DNA of 64,000 nt from Aquimonas sp046318115 (lineage in GTDB: Bacteria > Pseudomonadota > Gammaproteobacteria > Xanthomonadales > Xanthomonadaceae): positions 22,159 to 86,158 of the forward strand of contig JBKCVA010000150.1 in NCBI GenBank assembly GCA_046318115.1. The letters run 5' to 3'. Every line of letters starts with the position of its first letter. The first letter of the stretch is position 1. Of this stretch, positions 1 to 9,700 are shown piece by piece. The notes under the pieces are model-generated. The model was not told where the DNA came from and searched no databases. It saw only the letters and a program-made list of their open reading frames with translations. Both the position numbers and the translations under genes were made by a program.

Positions 1-2
1 AT

Positions 3-416
3 CTGGACCTGCAGCTGTCAGAGGTGCCCACCGTTCCCGCTGTGCGCGGCGATCTGGGCCAGGTGGTGCTGAACCTGATCACCAATGCCGCGCATGCCAT
101 GGAGGCTGAATTCGGCGAGCGCGGCGAGCGCGGCCTGCTTCGCATCTGCACGCGTCATCTGCAGGCGCAGGGAAAGGTCGAGATCGCGGTGGAGGACAAT
201 GGCTGCGGTATCCCGGAGACCATCGCGCATCGCGTGTTCGACCCCTTCTTCACCACCAAACCCGTCGGTACCGGTACGGGGCAGGGTTTGGCGATTTCGC
301 GCGCCATCGTGGTCGACAAGCTGCGGGGCGAGCTCAGCTTCGAGCGTGTCGTGCCGCAAGGTACGCGCTTCCTTGTCCGCCTCCCGACGGCGGGTCCGGC
401 CAAGGAGGACGGCTGA
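3..416 (+). CDS. Sensor histidine kinase, C-terminal ATPase part (5' end outside window)
   Basis: The reading frame is open from the window edge, so only the last 137 or so residues are visible. They form a HATPase_c domain. The N box reads NLITNAAHAM, the G1 box DNGCGIP, the F box VFDPFFTTKP, and the G2 region GTGTGQGLAIS. This domain binds ATP and phosphorylates a histidine in the missing dimerisation domain. The stop codon overlaps the ATG of the next gene (TGATG). The two response regulators that follow are therefore the likely phosphorylation partners. The sensor input domain cannot be judged from here. Confidence 0.9.
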   Translation: MDLQLSEVPTVPAVRGDLGQVVLNLITNAAHAMEAEFGERGERGLLRICTRHLQAQGKVEIAVEDNGCGIPETIAHRVFDPFFTTKPVGTGTGQGLAISRAIVVDKLRGELSFERVVPQGTRFLVRLPTAGPAKEDG

Positions 417-1549
417 TGGCTATCGAGGTGATGTTCGTCGATGACGAGCCGGATGTGCTGGAAGGCATCGAGAACAGGCTCTACTCCATCCGTTCGAACT
501 GGCGTTGCCGCTTCGCCGAATCCGGTGTCGAAGCACTCAAGATGCTCAACCAGAAGCCAGCCGATGTGGTGGTGTCCGACATGCGCATGCCGGGCATGGA
601 CGGCGCTGAGTTTCTGGAGGTCATCAAGCTGCGTTTTCCGGCCACCGTACGCATCATCCTTTCAGGCGAAACCGGTGCGCGCGGCTTTCTTCGCGCGGCT
701 GCGGTGGCGCACCAGGTGCTTTCCAAGCCTTGCGACCTCGTGGCCTTGCAGCGACTGATCGGCGAGACCCTGCAGCTGCAGGAGCGACTGCACAGCGAGA
801 CCGTCGTCAGTGCCGTGCATGACCTCATGGTGCTGCCGAGCTTGCCCGAGATCAGCGCCCGACTGGAGATCGCTCTCCTCGACGAAGGCACCTTCGCACA
901 GGACGTGGCGGACATTCTCGAGGAGGACCCGGCAATCGTCTCCAGGATCCTGCATGTCGCCAACTCGCCCTTCTTCCGGGGCGCAGGTGAAGTGAGCGAC
1001 CTGCGTACCGCCATCACCCGTCTGGGATTCGAGCTCATCCGAGGCCTCGTGCTCAGCGAGGAGCTGTATTCGCGCATCGAGCGCGGAAGCGTACTGCACG
1101 CGAGCGTCGCCCAATGCCAGCGCGAGACGCTGCGCTGTGCGTACATCGCTTCCTGCATCGCCCTGCCATCACAGGATCGACGACGCCTCTTCATCGCAGC
1201 GGTGCTTTATGGCGTCGGACGCTTGCAGCGGCTTTCCCTGCCGGAGTTGCATCATGCGGATGTGGCCGATGGTGAGCTCGCCGGCTATCTGCTGTCGCTC
1301 TGGGGACTGCCCTTCGGTCTCGTACAGACAGTGGCTTTCGCCGATCAACCCTCGCTGCTGGGCTGCGACGGCGACCATCCAGCCGTGACCCTGCATCTCG
1401 CTCTGGTGCTGACGAGAAGGCTGGCCTCGGCGGAGCGCGTGGCGTGGCCCAGCCAGCCGGGCTTCGACGGTGATCTGCTGGCCTCGGGCCGGATCGATGA
1501 GGCGCGGCTTGATGCCGCCGAACGGGCCGCTGCCGACTGGCAGTCCTGA
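416..1549 (+). CDS. Response regulator with receiver and HDOD domains
   Basis: This is a 377-residue protein. Residues 1-125 are a receiver domain with the acidic pair in FVDDEP, the phospho-acceptor Asp55 in VSDMRMPGMDG and the switch lysine in LSKP. Residues from about 135 form an HDOD domain (LPSLPEISARL, then EEDPAIVSRILHVANSPFF). HDOD domains resemble HD phosphohydrolases but usually lack metal-binding residues and act as signalling or scaffold modules. Translation is coupled to the upstream kinase by a one-base overlap. It probably belongs to a kinase-regulator-regulator operon. The output target is unknown, and no DNA-binding domain is present. Confidence 0.9.
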   Translation: MAIEVMFVDDEPDVLEGIENRLYSIRSNWRCRFAESGVEALKMLNQKPADVVVSDMRMPGMDGAEFLEVIKLRFPATVRIILSGETGARGFLRAAAVAHQVLSKPCDLVALQRLIGETLQLQERLHSETVVSAVHDLMVLPSLPEISARLEIALLDEGTFAQDVADILEEDPAIVSRILHVANSPFFRGAGEVSDLRTAITRLGFELIRGLVLSEELYSRIERGSVLHASVAQCQRETLRCAYIASCIALPSQDRRRLFIAAVLYGVGRLQRLSLPELHHADVADGELAGYLLSLWGLPFGLVQTVAFADQPSLLGCDGDHPAVTLHLALVLTRRLASAERVAWPSQPGFDGDLLASGRIDEARLDAAERAAADWQS

Positions 1550-1560
1550 AGGGGAGCCGC

Positions 1561-2736
1561 ATGCCTGCCAGACCGCAGATCCTCTGCATCGACGACGAAC
1601 CTGCCGTGCTCGAGGGGCTGGAGCTCAGCCTGCACGGGTTGGGCGAGGTGCATACCGCCGAATCCGGCATGGAGGCTCTCGAGATCGCTGCCAGGCTGCC
1701 GCGGCTCGCACTCGTCATTTGCGACATGCGCATGCCGGTGCGTGATGGCGCCCGGGTGCTCAAGGATTTCCATGCGGCCTACCCGGACGCGACGCGCATC
1801 CTGCTGACAGGCTATACCGACATTGCCGATGCGATTTCGGCGGTCAACCACGGCCGCATCTTCCGCTTTCTCACCAAGCCCTGCGAGCGCGAGGTGCTGC
1901 ACGCGTCGGTGCGCGATGCGCTGCGCCAGCATGAGCTCGTCTGTGCCGAGCGCGAGCTGCTGGAGCACACACTGAAGGGGGCGATCGACGCCATGACCGA
2001 TGCCTTGGCCATGGCCAGCCCGGCGGTGTTCGGCCAGGCCCAGCGCGTGCGCAGCCTGTGCGCCGCGCTCGCGGTACGGCTCAATGGCCGGAGCGACTGG
2101 GTGCTGGAAATCGCCGCCATGCTTCTGCACCTCGGCCTGGTTGGCCTGCCCGAAGACATCCAGAAGCGCCTGCTGCAGGGCGAGGATCCCGATCCACGGC
2201 AGCGGCAGCTGGTCGCGCAAGGGTTCAGCCATGCCCTCGAGAACCTTCAGCAGGTCCCGAGACTGGGACCGGTGCGAGACGTCATCCGCCTGGCTGAGCC
2301 TCTGTCGGGCGGCAACCTCGAATGGCAGCCTGACCAGCGCGAGGCGATCCGGCAGTGGTCGGCCATCCTGCGCACGGCTCGGAGCTTCGTGCGGCTGGAA
2401 GCCAACGGCTTTCCGGCGGATGCCGCCGTGGCCAAGCTGCGCTCAGGCCTCGACCCAGCGCTCACTGAGGCGCTGTCGGCTCTGGTGGGCAGTGGAGACG
2501 AGGGCGGTGAGCTTCGCGAGGTGGGGCTGGCCGCCCTGGAGACCGGAATGGTGCTGGCCAAGCCGCTGTACACGGAAGGCGGGCAGCTGTTGGCGCCCGC
2601 CGGCTATGAGATCCGTCAAGGTTTCGCGCGGAGACTGGCGGAACTTCGACCCGAGATGCGCTCGGCTCGTTTTTCGGTGATCGTGCCTCGGCGTGAGCCG
2701 GGCGATGAGCGGCCCGCTGCGGAATCGCGCAGCTGA
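1561..2736 (+). CDS. Response regulator with receiver and degenerate HD-GYP-like domain
   Basis: This is a 391-residue protein. The N-terminal receiver carries IDDEP, the phospho-acceptor Asp55 in ICDMRMPVRDG and the lysine of LTKPCE, as in RpfG-type regulators. The following region aligns by eye with an HD-GYP domain, but the metal ligands are gone. The usual LLHDIGKIGIP reads LLHLGLVGLP, and the first helix has GQAQRV where GHSERV is typical. The HH and GYP motifs are not visible. It is probably not a c-di-GMP phosphodiesterase but a signalling partner. It starts 11 bases after the HDOD regulator, in the same operon. A GGDEF/EAL gene converges on it from downstream. Confidence 0.85.
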   Translation: MPARPQILCIDDEPAVLEGLELSLHGLGEVHTAESGMEALEIAARLPRLALVICDMRMPVRDGARVLKDFHAAYPDATRILLTGYTDIADAISAVNHGRIFRFLTKPCEREVLHASVRDALRQHELVCAERELLEHTLKGAIDAMTDALAMASPAVFGQAQRVRSLCAALAVRLNGRSDWVLEIAAMLLHLGLVGLPEDIQKRLLQGEDPDPRQRQLVAQGFSHALENLQQVPRLGPVRDVIRLAEPLSGGNLEWQPDQREAIRQWSAILRTARSFVRLEANGFPADAAVAKLRSGLDPALTEALSALVGSGDEGGELREVGLAALETGMVLAKPLYTEGGQLLAPAGYEIRQGFARRLAELRPEMRSARFSVIVPRREPGDERPAAESRS

Positions 2737-2749
2737 AGCTTCGGGTCGG

Positions 2750-5143
2750 CTAAGCCTGTTTCAGCAGCGAATGCTCACGCATCCACTCGGCGGCCGCGTG
2801 GGCTTCCATGGGACGCCCCAAGTGGTAGCCCTGACCCTCGTCGAAGCCCGCGTCCAGCAGCCACTCGAGCTGAGCCTGGGTTTCGACGCCCTCGGCGATG
2901 GCGTAGCGCTTCATGCTCTTGATCAGGCCGAGCAGGCTTCGCATCAGGCTTTCGCCATCCGCGGTACCCAGCCGGCGGGTGAAGGACAGATCGACCTTGA
3001 TGACCGTGAAGGGCAGTCGCTGCAGATAGGACAGAGAGGAGTAGCCGGTTCCGAAGTCGTCCATCGCAAGGCAGAGTCCCATTGCGGCAAGTGCTTCGAG
3101 CTGCGGGCGAGCGAGCTCGATGTTCTCCATGGCTGCGGTTTCGGTGATTTCGAACTCGATGCGACTGGCCTGCATGCCCTGGCGAGCCAACTCGCGAGCC
3201 ACGTTGCTGGGCAGATCACGGTCGAGCAGCTGCTTCGTCGAAAGATTGATCGCGAGTCGACCAAACTCGAGCCCTTGGGCTTGCCATTGCGCCGCCTGGC
3301 GCACGGATTCGGTCATGACCCATGCGCCGAGATCCAGGATGAACCCCGACTCTTCCGCCACTGGAATGAACTCGGACGGGCTGATCGCGCCTTCCGGGCT
3401 GTTCCAGCGCAAGAGCACTTCGAAGCCCGCGCATAGACGATCGCGCAGGCGCAGGCGCGGCTGGAACACCAGATGGAACTCCCCAGAGAGCAGGGCTGCC
3501 GGCATGCGCGACGCGAGTCCCAGCCACCTCCGGTCGTGTTCAAGCTGTTCGGGATTGAAGGTGAGTAATCCGCGTCGGGCTCTTCGCTTCGCGAACAACA
3601 GCGCGGTTGCGGCTCTTTGCAGCAGGGCCTCGCCGCTTTGTGCGTGCTGAGGCCAGCGTGCGAAGCCCGCCGTCAGGGAAACATCCAGACGCACCCCGTC
3701 TGCAAGGTCGACTTCCCCGCCCACGCGATGCATCAGCACTCGGAGGCGGGCCTCGATGTCCTCGACGTCTGGCAACACGACCGCAAACTTGTCGCCCTCG
3801 AATCGTGCAGCAGAAGAGACGGCGTCTCCGAGTGCGGACAGGCGCTCGGACACGGCAAGCAGGATCCGGTTGCCTCCCTCATAGCCGACCACTTCGTTGA
3901 TACGCCCCAGATGGTCGAGGCCCAGCAGGGCGAGCACGAAGGGTTCCTGCCTTTCGATGTGGCTGTCGATCTGCTCAGCGAGGGAGTTCAGGTTGGGAAG
4001 ACCGGTCAGCTCGTCGTGACGTGCCAGCCAGCGCAAACGTTCAAGCGTCTGGATCAGATCGCTCACATCCCGCACGAAGGCAAGCGTGCAGGACTCACCG
4101 CCCCACTCGAGCGGGGCGAGTGAGATGTCGATCGCGATCACGCGGCCGTCTGCGCGTTGCGCGTGCACCAGTGAGTTCTTGCCGTGCGAACGCTTGCGGG
4201 GAGCGCTCTGGAAATCATGGCGAAGCTGATGGTGATGTTCCGCCTGCTTGCGTGGCACCAGGATTTCGATCGGCTTGCCCTTCAGCTCGTCAAGAGGGAA
4301 TCCGAAAAGCGGTTCGCAGGCCGGATTGGCCGCGAGCACGCGTCCCTCCGAGCTGCAAACGATGATTCCCTCGGGAGCTGCCTCGAACAGCGAGCTCAGG
4401 CGCCGTGTGACCGCTGCCCGGCTTTCCGCGTCTCGCTGACGATGTTCGCGTTCGTCGTGGATGAAGATGGCGCTCAGTATCAGGGTGACCGCGAGCAGAC
4501 CGAACAGGCCCAGTTGCGGAATCGGCAGGACGCCCAACCTGCCCAGACCACCTCCGAAGCTGCTCAACAACAGAAAGACCGTCGAAAGGAACAGCAGCAG
4601 CCAGCGTCGACTGCGTTCGCGCTGCCAGAGACGCCAGGTGGCCTGTACGCAGGCCCCGAGCAGCCCGATCGCCCAGGCGAGGCCTGCCGCGAAGCCCCAT
4701 TCCGGACGCCAGCTTGGGAGCTCATCGGCCTTCTGAGTGGAAAGCAATGCCGCCTCCATCCCGCTCACGGAGGCGAACTGAAGGCCATGGGGCTGCAGGA
4801 GGTTCAGCAGCCAGATCACGGCACCGAAAGCGAGCGCCGGCCTCCACCAGCGTGATCTGTGGCCGGTCAGGCTGGAGAAAAACAGGTAGAGCAACGGGTA
4901 GATCGGCAACAGCAGCGCCAGCCCCCACTTGTTCAGCGCAGCCATCAATGGGAAGGAAGGAGCGTCGAGGATCAACAGCTTGATCACGGCAAAGCCCGAG
5001 CCCAGCAGGGCGACGCCGGCCAGCAGCAGGTGTTGACGGTTTCGCGGCGGCCTGAGCCCTGCGGCGAGGTGGTAGACACAGGCATACAGCAGCGCGCCCG
5101 AGCTGGCGGCAAGCAGAGGTGGGAGGAGGTCGGACCAAGTCAT
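2750..5143 (-). CDS. Membrane PAS-GGDEF-EAL protein (probable c-di-GMP phosphodiesterase)
   Basis: This is a 797-residue protein. About seven hydrophobic segments fill the first 230 residues. A PAS domain follows (LFEAAPEGIIVCSSEGRVL), then a GGDEF domain and an EAL domain. The GGDEF motif reads EGDKF, so cyclase activity is unlikely. The EAL domain keeps its catalytic set: FEVLLRW, INLS, FEITE, MDDFGTGYSS, IKVD, AEGVET and GQGY. The expected role is hydrolysis of c-di-GMP at the inner membrane, with the GGDEF part possibly sensing GTP. I chose the ATG at 5143, which begins MTWSDLL just before the first membrane helix. A TTG at 5203 would add 20 residues. Confidence 0.88.
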   Translation of the reverse strand: MTWSDLLPPLLAASSGALLYACVYHLAAGLRPPRNRQHLLLAGVALLGSGFAVIKLLILDAPSFPLMAALNKWGLALLLPIYPLLYLFFSSLTGHRSRWWRPALAFGAVIWLLNLLQPHGLQFASVSGMEAALLSTQKADELPSWRPEWGFAAGLAWAIGLLGACVQATWRLWQRERSRRWLLLFLSTVFLLLSSFGGGLGRLGVLPIPQLGLFGLLAVTLILSAIFIHDEREHRQRDAESRAAVTRRLSSLFEAAPEGIIVCSSEGRVLAANPACEPLFGFPLDELKGKPIEILVPRKQAEHHHQLRHDFQSAPRKRSHGKNSLVHAQRADGRVIAIDISLAPLEWGGESCTLAFVRDVSDLIQTLERLRWLARHDELTGLPNLNSLAEQIDSHIERQEPFVLALLGLDHLGRINEVVGYEGGNRILLAVSERLSALGDAVSSAARFEGDKFAVVLPDVEDIEARLRVLMHRVGGEVDLADGVRLDVSLTAGFARWPQHAQSGEALLQRAATALLFAKRRARRGLLTFNPEQLEHDRRWLGLASRMPAALLSGEFHLVFQPRLRLRDRLCAGFEVLLRWNSPEGAISPSEFIPVAEESGFILDLGAWVMTESVRQAAQWQAQGLEFGRLAINLSTKQLLDRDLPSNVARELARQGMQASRIEFEITETAAMENIELARPQLEALAAMGLCLAMDDFGTGYSSLSYLQRLPFTVIKVDLSFTRRLGTADGESLMRSLLGLIKSMKRYAIAEGVETQAQLEWLLDAGFDEGQGYHLGRPMEAHAAAEWMREHSLLKQA

Positions 5144-5240
5144 CGTGTGAAGTGGTTCGTCCGCTTCATGACGCCGATGCGCCGACGCGAAACTGGGATG
5201 CAATGCACATGCCGCTCTGGCCGGTTCAGTCCGCGTCGGC

Positions 5241-5246
5241 TATAAG
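5241..5246 (+). promoter_or_regulatory. Possible -10 element upstream of rng
   Basis: TATAAG lies about 35 bases before the proposed TTG start of rng. Transcription would begin near 5253 and leave a short leader. I see no good -35 element, so this is a weak prediction. It does agree with starting the protein at 5281 rather than further upstream. Confidence 0.35.
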
Positions 5247-5280
5247 TGCCGGGATTCCGACTTCTGTCCGCGGCCATCCC

Positions 5281-6768
5281 TTGTCCGAAGAGATCCTGAT
5301 CAATGTCACCCCCCGCGAGACGCGCGTCGCGGTGGTCGAGAACGGCATGCTGCAGGAGGTCCACATCGAGCGGGCCTCGCGACGCGGTTACGTCGGCAAC
5401 ATCTACAAGGGCAAGGTGATCCGGGTCATGCCCGGAATGCAGGCGGCTTTCGTGGAGATCGGTCTTCAGCGGGCGGCTTTCCTGCACGCCTCCGACATCC
5501 TGCGCTTGCCGACCGCGCTGCCGCTGCCGCCCGACGGCGAGGAGCCGCCGGCGGCGACGCCCACCCCACCAATCTCGGAGTTGGTGCGTGAAGGCCAGGA
5601 AGTTGTCGTGCAGGTCGTGAAAGACCCGATCGGCAGCAAGGGCGCGCGACTCACCACCCAGCTCAGCATTCCATCGCGCTATCTCGTCCTGTTGCCCTAC
5701 AGCCGCGTACTGGGGGTGTCGGCGCGGATCGAGGACGAAACCGAGCGGGCCCGACTGAAGGCAGCGATCGCTGAGCTCTCGCAGGGAGCGAGCCTCGGCT
5801 ACATCGTCCGGACCAATGCCGATGGGCAGCCGGCCGAAGCGCTCGCCGATGACCTCGCCTATCTCGGCAAGCTCTGGGATGCGATCCAGGCTGGCTCGCA
5901 GCAGAGCAAGGTCGGCAGTTGCATCTACGAGGACCTCTCGCTGCCGCTGCGGGCGCTGCGCGACCTGTTGCATGACGAGGTCGAGAAGGTGCGCGTCGAT
6001 TCGCGCGAGACCTTCGAGCGCACCCTGCGCTTCGCCAGCCAGTTCATGCCGGAACTGGCGCCGCGCATCGAGCACTACCCCGGCGAGCGGCCGATCTTCG
6101 ACCTGTATGGCGTCGAGGACGAGATCCAGCGGGCGATGCAGAAGGAAGTGCCGCTGAAGTCGGGCGGCTATCTGGTGATCGACCAGACCGAGGCCATGAC
6201 CACGGTCGACGTCAACACCGGCGCCTTCCTGGGCAGCCGCAACCTCGAGGAGACGGTCTACCGCACCAACCTCGAAGCCGCCCAGGCCGTCGCCCGCCAG
6301 CTGCGCCTGCGCAACCTCGGCGGCATTATCATCATCGACTTCATCGACATGACCGATGCCGAGCACCGTCGCCAGGTGCTGCGCCAGCTCGAGAAGTCGC
6401 TGACCCGCGACCATGCGAAGACCACGGTCTACGAGTTCTCGCCCCTGGGACTGGTCGAGATGACCCGCAAGCGCACCATCGACAGCCTGGAGCGCCAGCT
6501 CTGTGAGCCCTGCAACGCCTGCGGCGGGCGCGGCACGGTCAAGACCGCCGAGACGGTCACTTACGAGATCTTCCGCGAGATCACCCGCGCGGTGCGCCAG
6601 TTCGACGCGCAGAAGCTGCTGGTGCTGGCCTCGCCCAAGGTGGTGGCGCGCATCCTCGACGAGGAGTCGAGCGCGGTCGCCGAGCTCGAGGAGTTCATCG
6701 GCAAGACGATCCGCTTCCAGCCGGATGAGAACTACGCGCAGGAGCAGTACGACGTGGTTCTGCTGTGA
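5281..6768 (+). CDS. rng: Ribonuclease G (Rne/Rng family)
   Basis: This is a 495-residue endoribonuclease involved in 16S rRNA 5' maturation and mRNA decay. The N-terminus (LINVTPRETRVAVVENGML) and the S1-like region match RNase G. Two catalytic aspartates are visible, in TVDVNTGAF (near residue 309) and IIIDFIDM (near 350). The cysteines of CEPCNACGGRG (near 410) match the zinc-link region. The length equals that of E. coli RNase G (489), and the long RNase E C-terminal scaffold is absent. The start is taken as TTG at 5281, because the residues upstream do not look like the family. The gene overlaps the next one by four bases (GTGA). Confidence 0.95.
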   Translation: MSEEILINVTPRETRVAVVENGMLQEVHIERASRRGYVGNIYKGKVIRVMPGMQAAFVEIGLQRAAFLHASDILRLPTALPLPPDGEEPPAATPTPPISELVREGQEVVVQVVKDPIGSKGARLTTQLSIPSRYLVLLPYSRVLGVSARIEDETERARLKAAIAELSQGASLGYIVRTNADGQPAEALADDLAYLGKLWDAIQAGSQQSKVGSCIYEDLSLPLRALRDLLHDEVEKVRVDSRETFERTLRFASQFMPELAPRIEHYPGERPIFDLYGVEDEIQRAMQKEVPLKSGGYLVIDQTEAMTTVDVNTGAFLGSRNLEETVYRTNLEAAQAVARQLRLRNLGGIIIIDFIDMTDAEHRRQVLRQLEKSLTRDHAKTTVYEFSPLGLVEMTRKRTIDSLERQLCEPCNACGGRGTVKTAETVTYEIFREITRAVRQFDAQKLLVLASPKVVARILDEESSAVAELEEFIGKTIRFQPDENYAQEQYDVVLL

Positions 6769-9700
6769 CCCAGCCGCTGCGCCGCCTCGGGCGGCGACTG
6801 CGTCGATGGCTGGGGCTGTCGGCGGCGCTGCTGCTGATCTGCTCGGCCGTAGTCGTGGCGCTCGCCCACCAGCTGCTGCCGGTGCTGGAGCGCCATCCGG
6901 TCGAGGTTGCCCGATGGCTGGAGGCACGCATCGGCCAGCCGGTGAGCATCAGCGGCGTCAGCGCGCGCTGGAGCCGGCGCGGCCCGCTGCTGGACCTGCG
7001 CGACCTGCGCATCGGCGGCGACGGCAGCCCCGGTTCCGGGCTCGACATCGGCAGCGCGAGGGTGCGGGTGAATGTCTACACCGGCCTGCTGCCCGGCCTG
7101 CCCCTGCTCAGCCTGCGCGTTGAAGGCCTGCGACTCGAACTGGCGCGCACCCTGGAAGGCCAGTGGCAGGCGCGCGGCTTCGCGGGCGGCGCCGGCATCG
7201 AAATCGAGCAGGCCTTGGCCCAGCTCGAGCGAATCGGCGAAGTCGAACTGTTCGATGGCGCCTTGGCGATCGAGGACCGCTATTCCGACTTCGACGTGCA
7301 GTTGGAACGCATCGACGCCCGCCTGCGCACCGCCGACGGACGCTTCCGCTTCGCCTTGCGCGTGCATGCCGAGGACAGTCCGCCGCTGCGCCTGACCGGC
7401 CAGCTCGATACGCGGCTGCTGGACGGACAGCTGCATCTTGGTGCGCGCGGACTGGACCTGCCGGCCTGGCTGCAGGGCAGTCGGCTCGCGGGGCTGGGCC
7501 TCGACTCCGGACGTTCGGACCTCGACCTCTGGCTGCGCATCGAAGATGGCCGTGTGGCCGAGGTCGACAGCATCGCCAAGCTCAGTGATGTGCGAATGCG
7601 GGCGGCGGCCGCGGGTCCGCAGGCGCCCGCTGCCCAACTGAAATCCCTGGCACTGCAGCTGTGGCTCAGGCGCGAAGGTGAAGGCTGGCGGCTCAGCCTG
7701 CCGCGCTTCGACCTGAGCTCGGACGATGCCCGCTCCTTGAGTGGGCTTGATCTGCGCTGGCAGGACGACCGCCTTGCACTGCGCCTCGACACGCTGGAGT
7801 TCGCGGCGTTCGCCGAGCTGCTGCCGGCGCTCACGCCCATCGAGCCCGAACTTCTCGCCTGGCTTCATGCGGCGCATCCCCGTGGCCGGCTGGAGGCGCT
7901 TGAGCTCGCGATCGACGGCGCGGGTCAGGTCTCTCTGTCCACGCGGCTGTCCGATCTCGGCCTTTCCGCGGTCGGCGCGCGCCCCGGCTTTTCCGGGCTG
8001 AGCGGTAAAGTGCACGGGCAGGGCGGCGTGCTGTCGGTCGAACTGGACGCGCCGGCGTTCATTTTCGAAGCGCCCGAGAGTCTGCGCGGCCCGGTGCCGA
8101 CCGCGCTGTCCGGGCAGATCAGTGCTTGGCGCGAGGACGGTGTGCCGCACATCGAGTTCAGTCCCTTGCGTGTCGCCGGGCCCGATTTCGGTGCCACGGT
8201 CGAGGGCTTGGCTTGGCTGGACGACCGCGGCCGCCGCCCCAGCCTCGATTTGCGTGCGGTCGTCGATCCGGGGCCGATCCGTGCCTCCCACCGGTTCTGG
8301 GTGCGCAACCGCATGCCGCCCAGAACGGTCGAATGGCTGGAGCGCGCCTTGGTCGAAGGCCAGCTCGTCTCCGGCGTTGCGCTGATCCGTGGCGATCTCG
8401 ACGATTGGCCCTTCCGCAACTTCGAGGGGGTGTTCGATGCCCGTGCCGAAGTGCGCGAGGTGGTGATGGACTACCTTCCCGGCTGGCCCATCGGTACCCG
8501 AATCGAGGGCTGGGCCCGGTTCCTGAACAACAGTCTTGACGGTGAGATCTCCGCGCGCGTGCTGGGCGTGCCTGTCAGCAAGGCGGCAGGTGGGGTTGCC
8601 GACTTCTCGGCGCCGGTTCTCAAACTGGAACTGGAGGGAGGCGCAGAGGGCGGCCGGCTGCTGGCACTTCTGCGCGAGACGCCGCTGTGGCAGCGCTTCG
8701 GGCAACACCTTCGAGGCTTGAGCATTGGAGGGCGCGGACAGGCGCGGGTGCGCATCGAAGCACCACTGCGCCGCCAACTGGGCGAACTTGTGCTGGAGGG
8801 GCAGGTCGACATTGCCGAGGCCGATCTGGTCGACGCGCAGTGGGGGCTGCGGTTTGGCGAGGCCTCCGGCCGCCTGCGCTTCACCCGCGAGGGCTTCAGT
8901 GCGGACGCGCTCGGCGTCCGCTTCGATGGCCAGCCGGCCAGCCTGAGCCTCGCTGCCGGGCGTTTCTGCGCCGAACCTGCGCATGTTTTCGAGGCCAGCT
9001 TGAGCGGCAGCTTCAGCCCTGATTCCCTGCTGGCGCTCCGCCCCGAACTGCACTGGCTTGAGCCCTATCTGGCGGGACGCTCGGCGTGGTCGCTGGACTT
9101 CCACGTCCCGGCTCCGGTGGCGGCGGATGCAGGCGCGAGTGCCGGCAGTCGGCCCGTCGAAGCCAGCGGCCCGCAGCTGCGTGTGCGTTCTGATCTCGCA
9201 GGGACCGAACTTCGGCTTCCAGCGCCGTTGCGCAAGGCTGCCCTTGACGCGCTGCCGCTGGACCTGCGGATCGGCATGCCGCTGGCGGATGGCTCGATCG
9301 ATCTGCGGCTCGGTCAGTTGCTGCGCTTTGTGGCGCGTCCGGGTGCCAGCGCGAGCCAGTTCCGAGGCCTGGCCGCGTTCGGCGGCGAGCCGCCCTTCGA
9401 CCTGCCTGAGCGAGGCTTGGCCGTGCGCGGCAGTGCCTCGGTGCTGGATGCGCCGGCCTGGATCGCCGTCGCCAGCGCCGGCGGTGGACAGGGCGTGGCG
9501 CTGGACAACATCGATCTCGTCGCAGGGCAGCTGCGCATCGGCGAGCGGGGCTTGGGCGACCAGCGCCTGCGCTACCGCCTGCGAGAGGATGGAGTCCGCG
9601 AAATCCTGCTGGACGGCGCGTCCGCTCAAGGGCGAATCGAGTGGCCCTTGGATCCCAAGCAGCCGGTGGTGGGGCGCTTCGAGCGTCTGTATTGGCCGCC

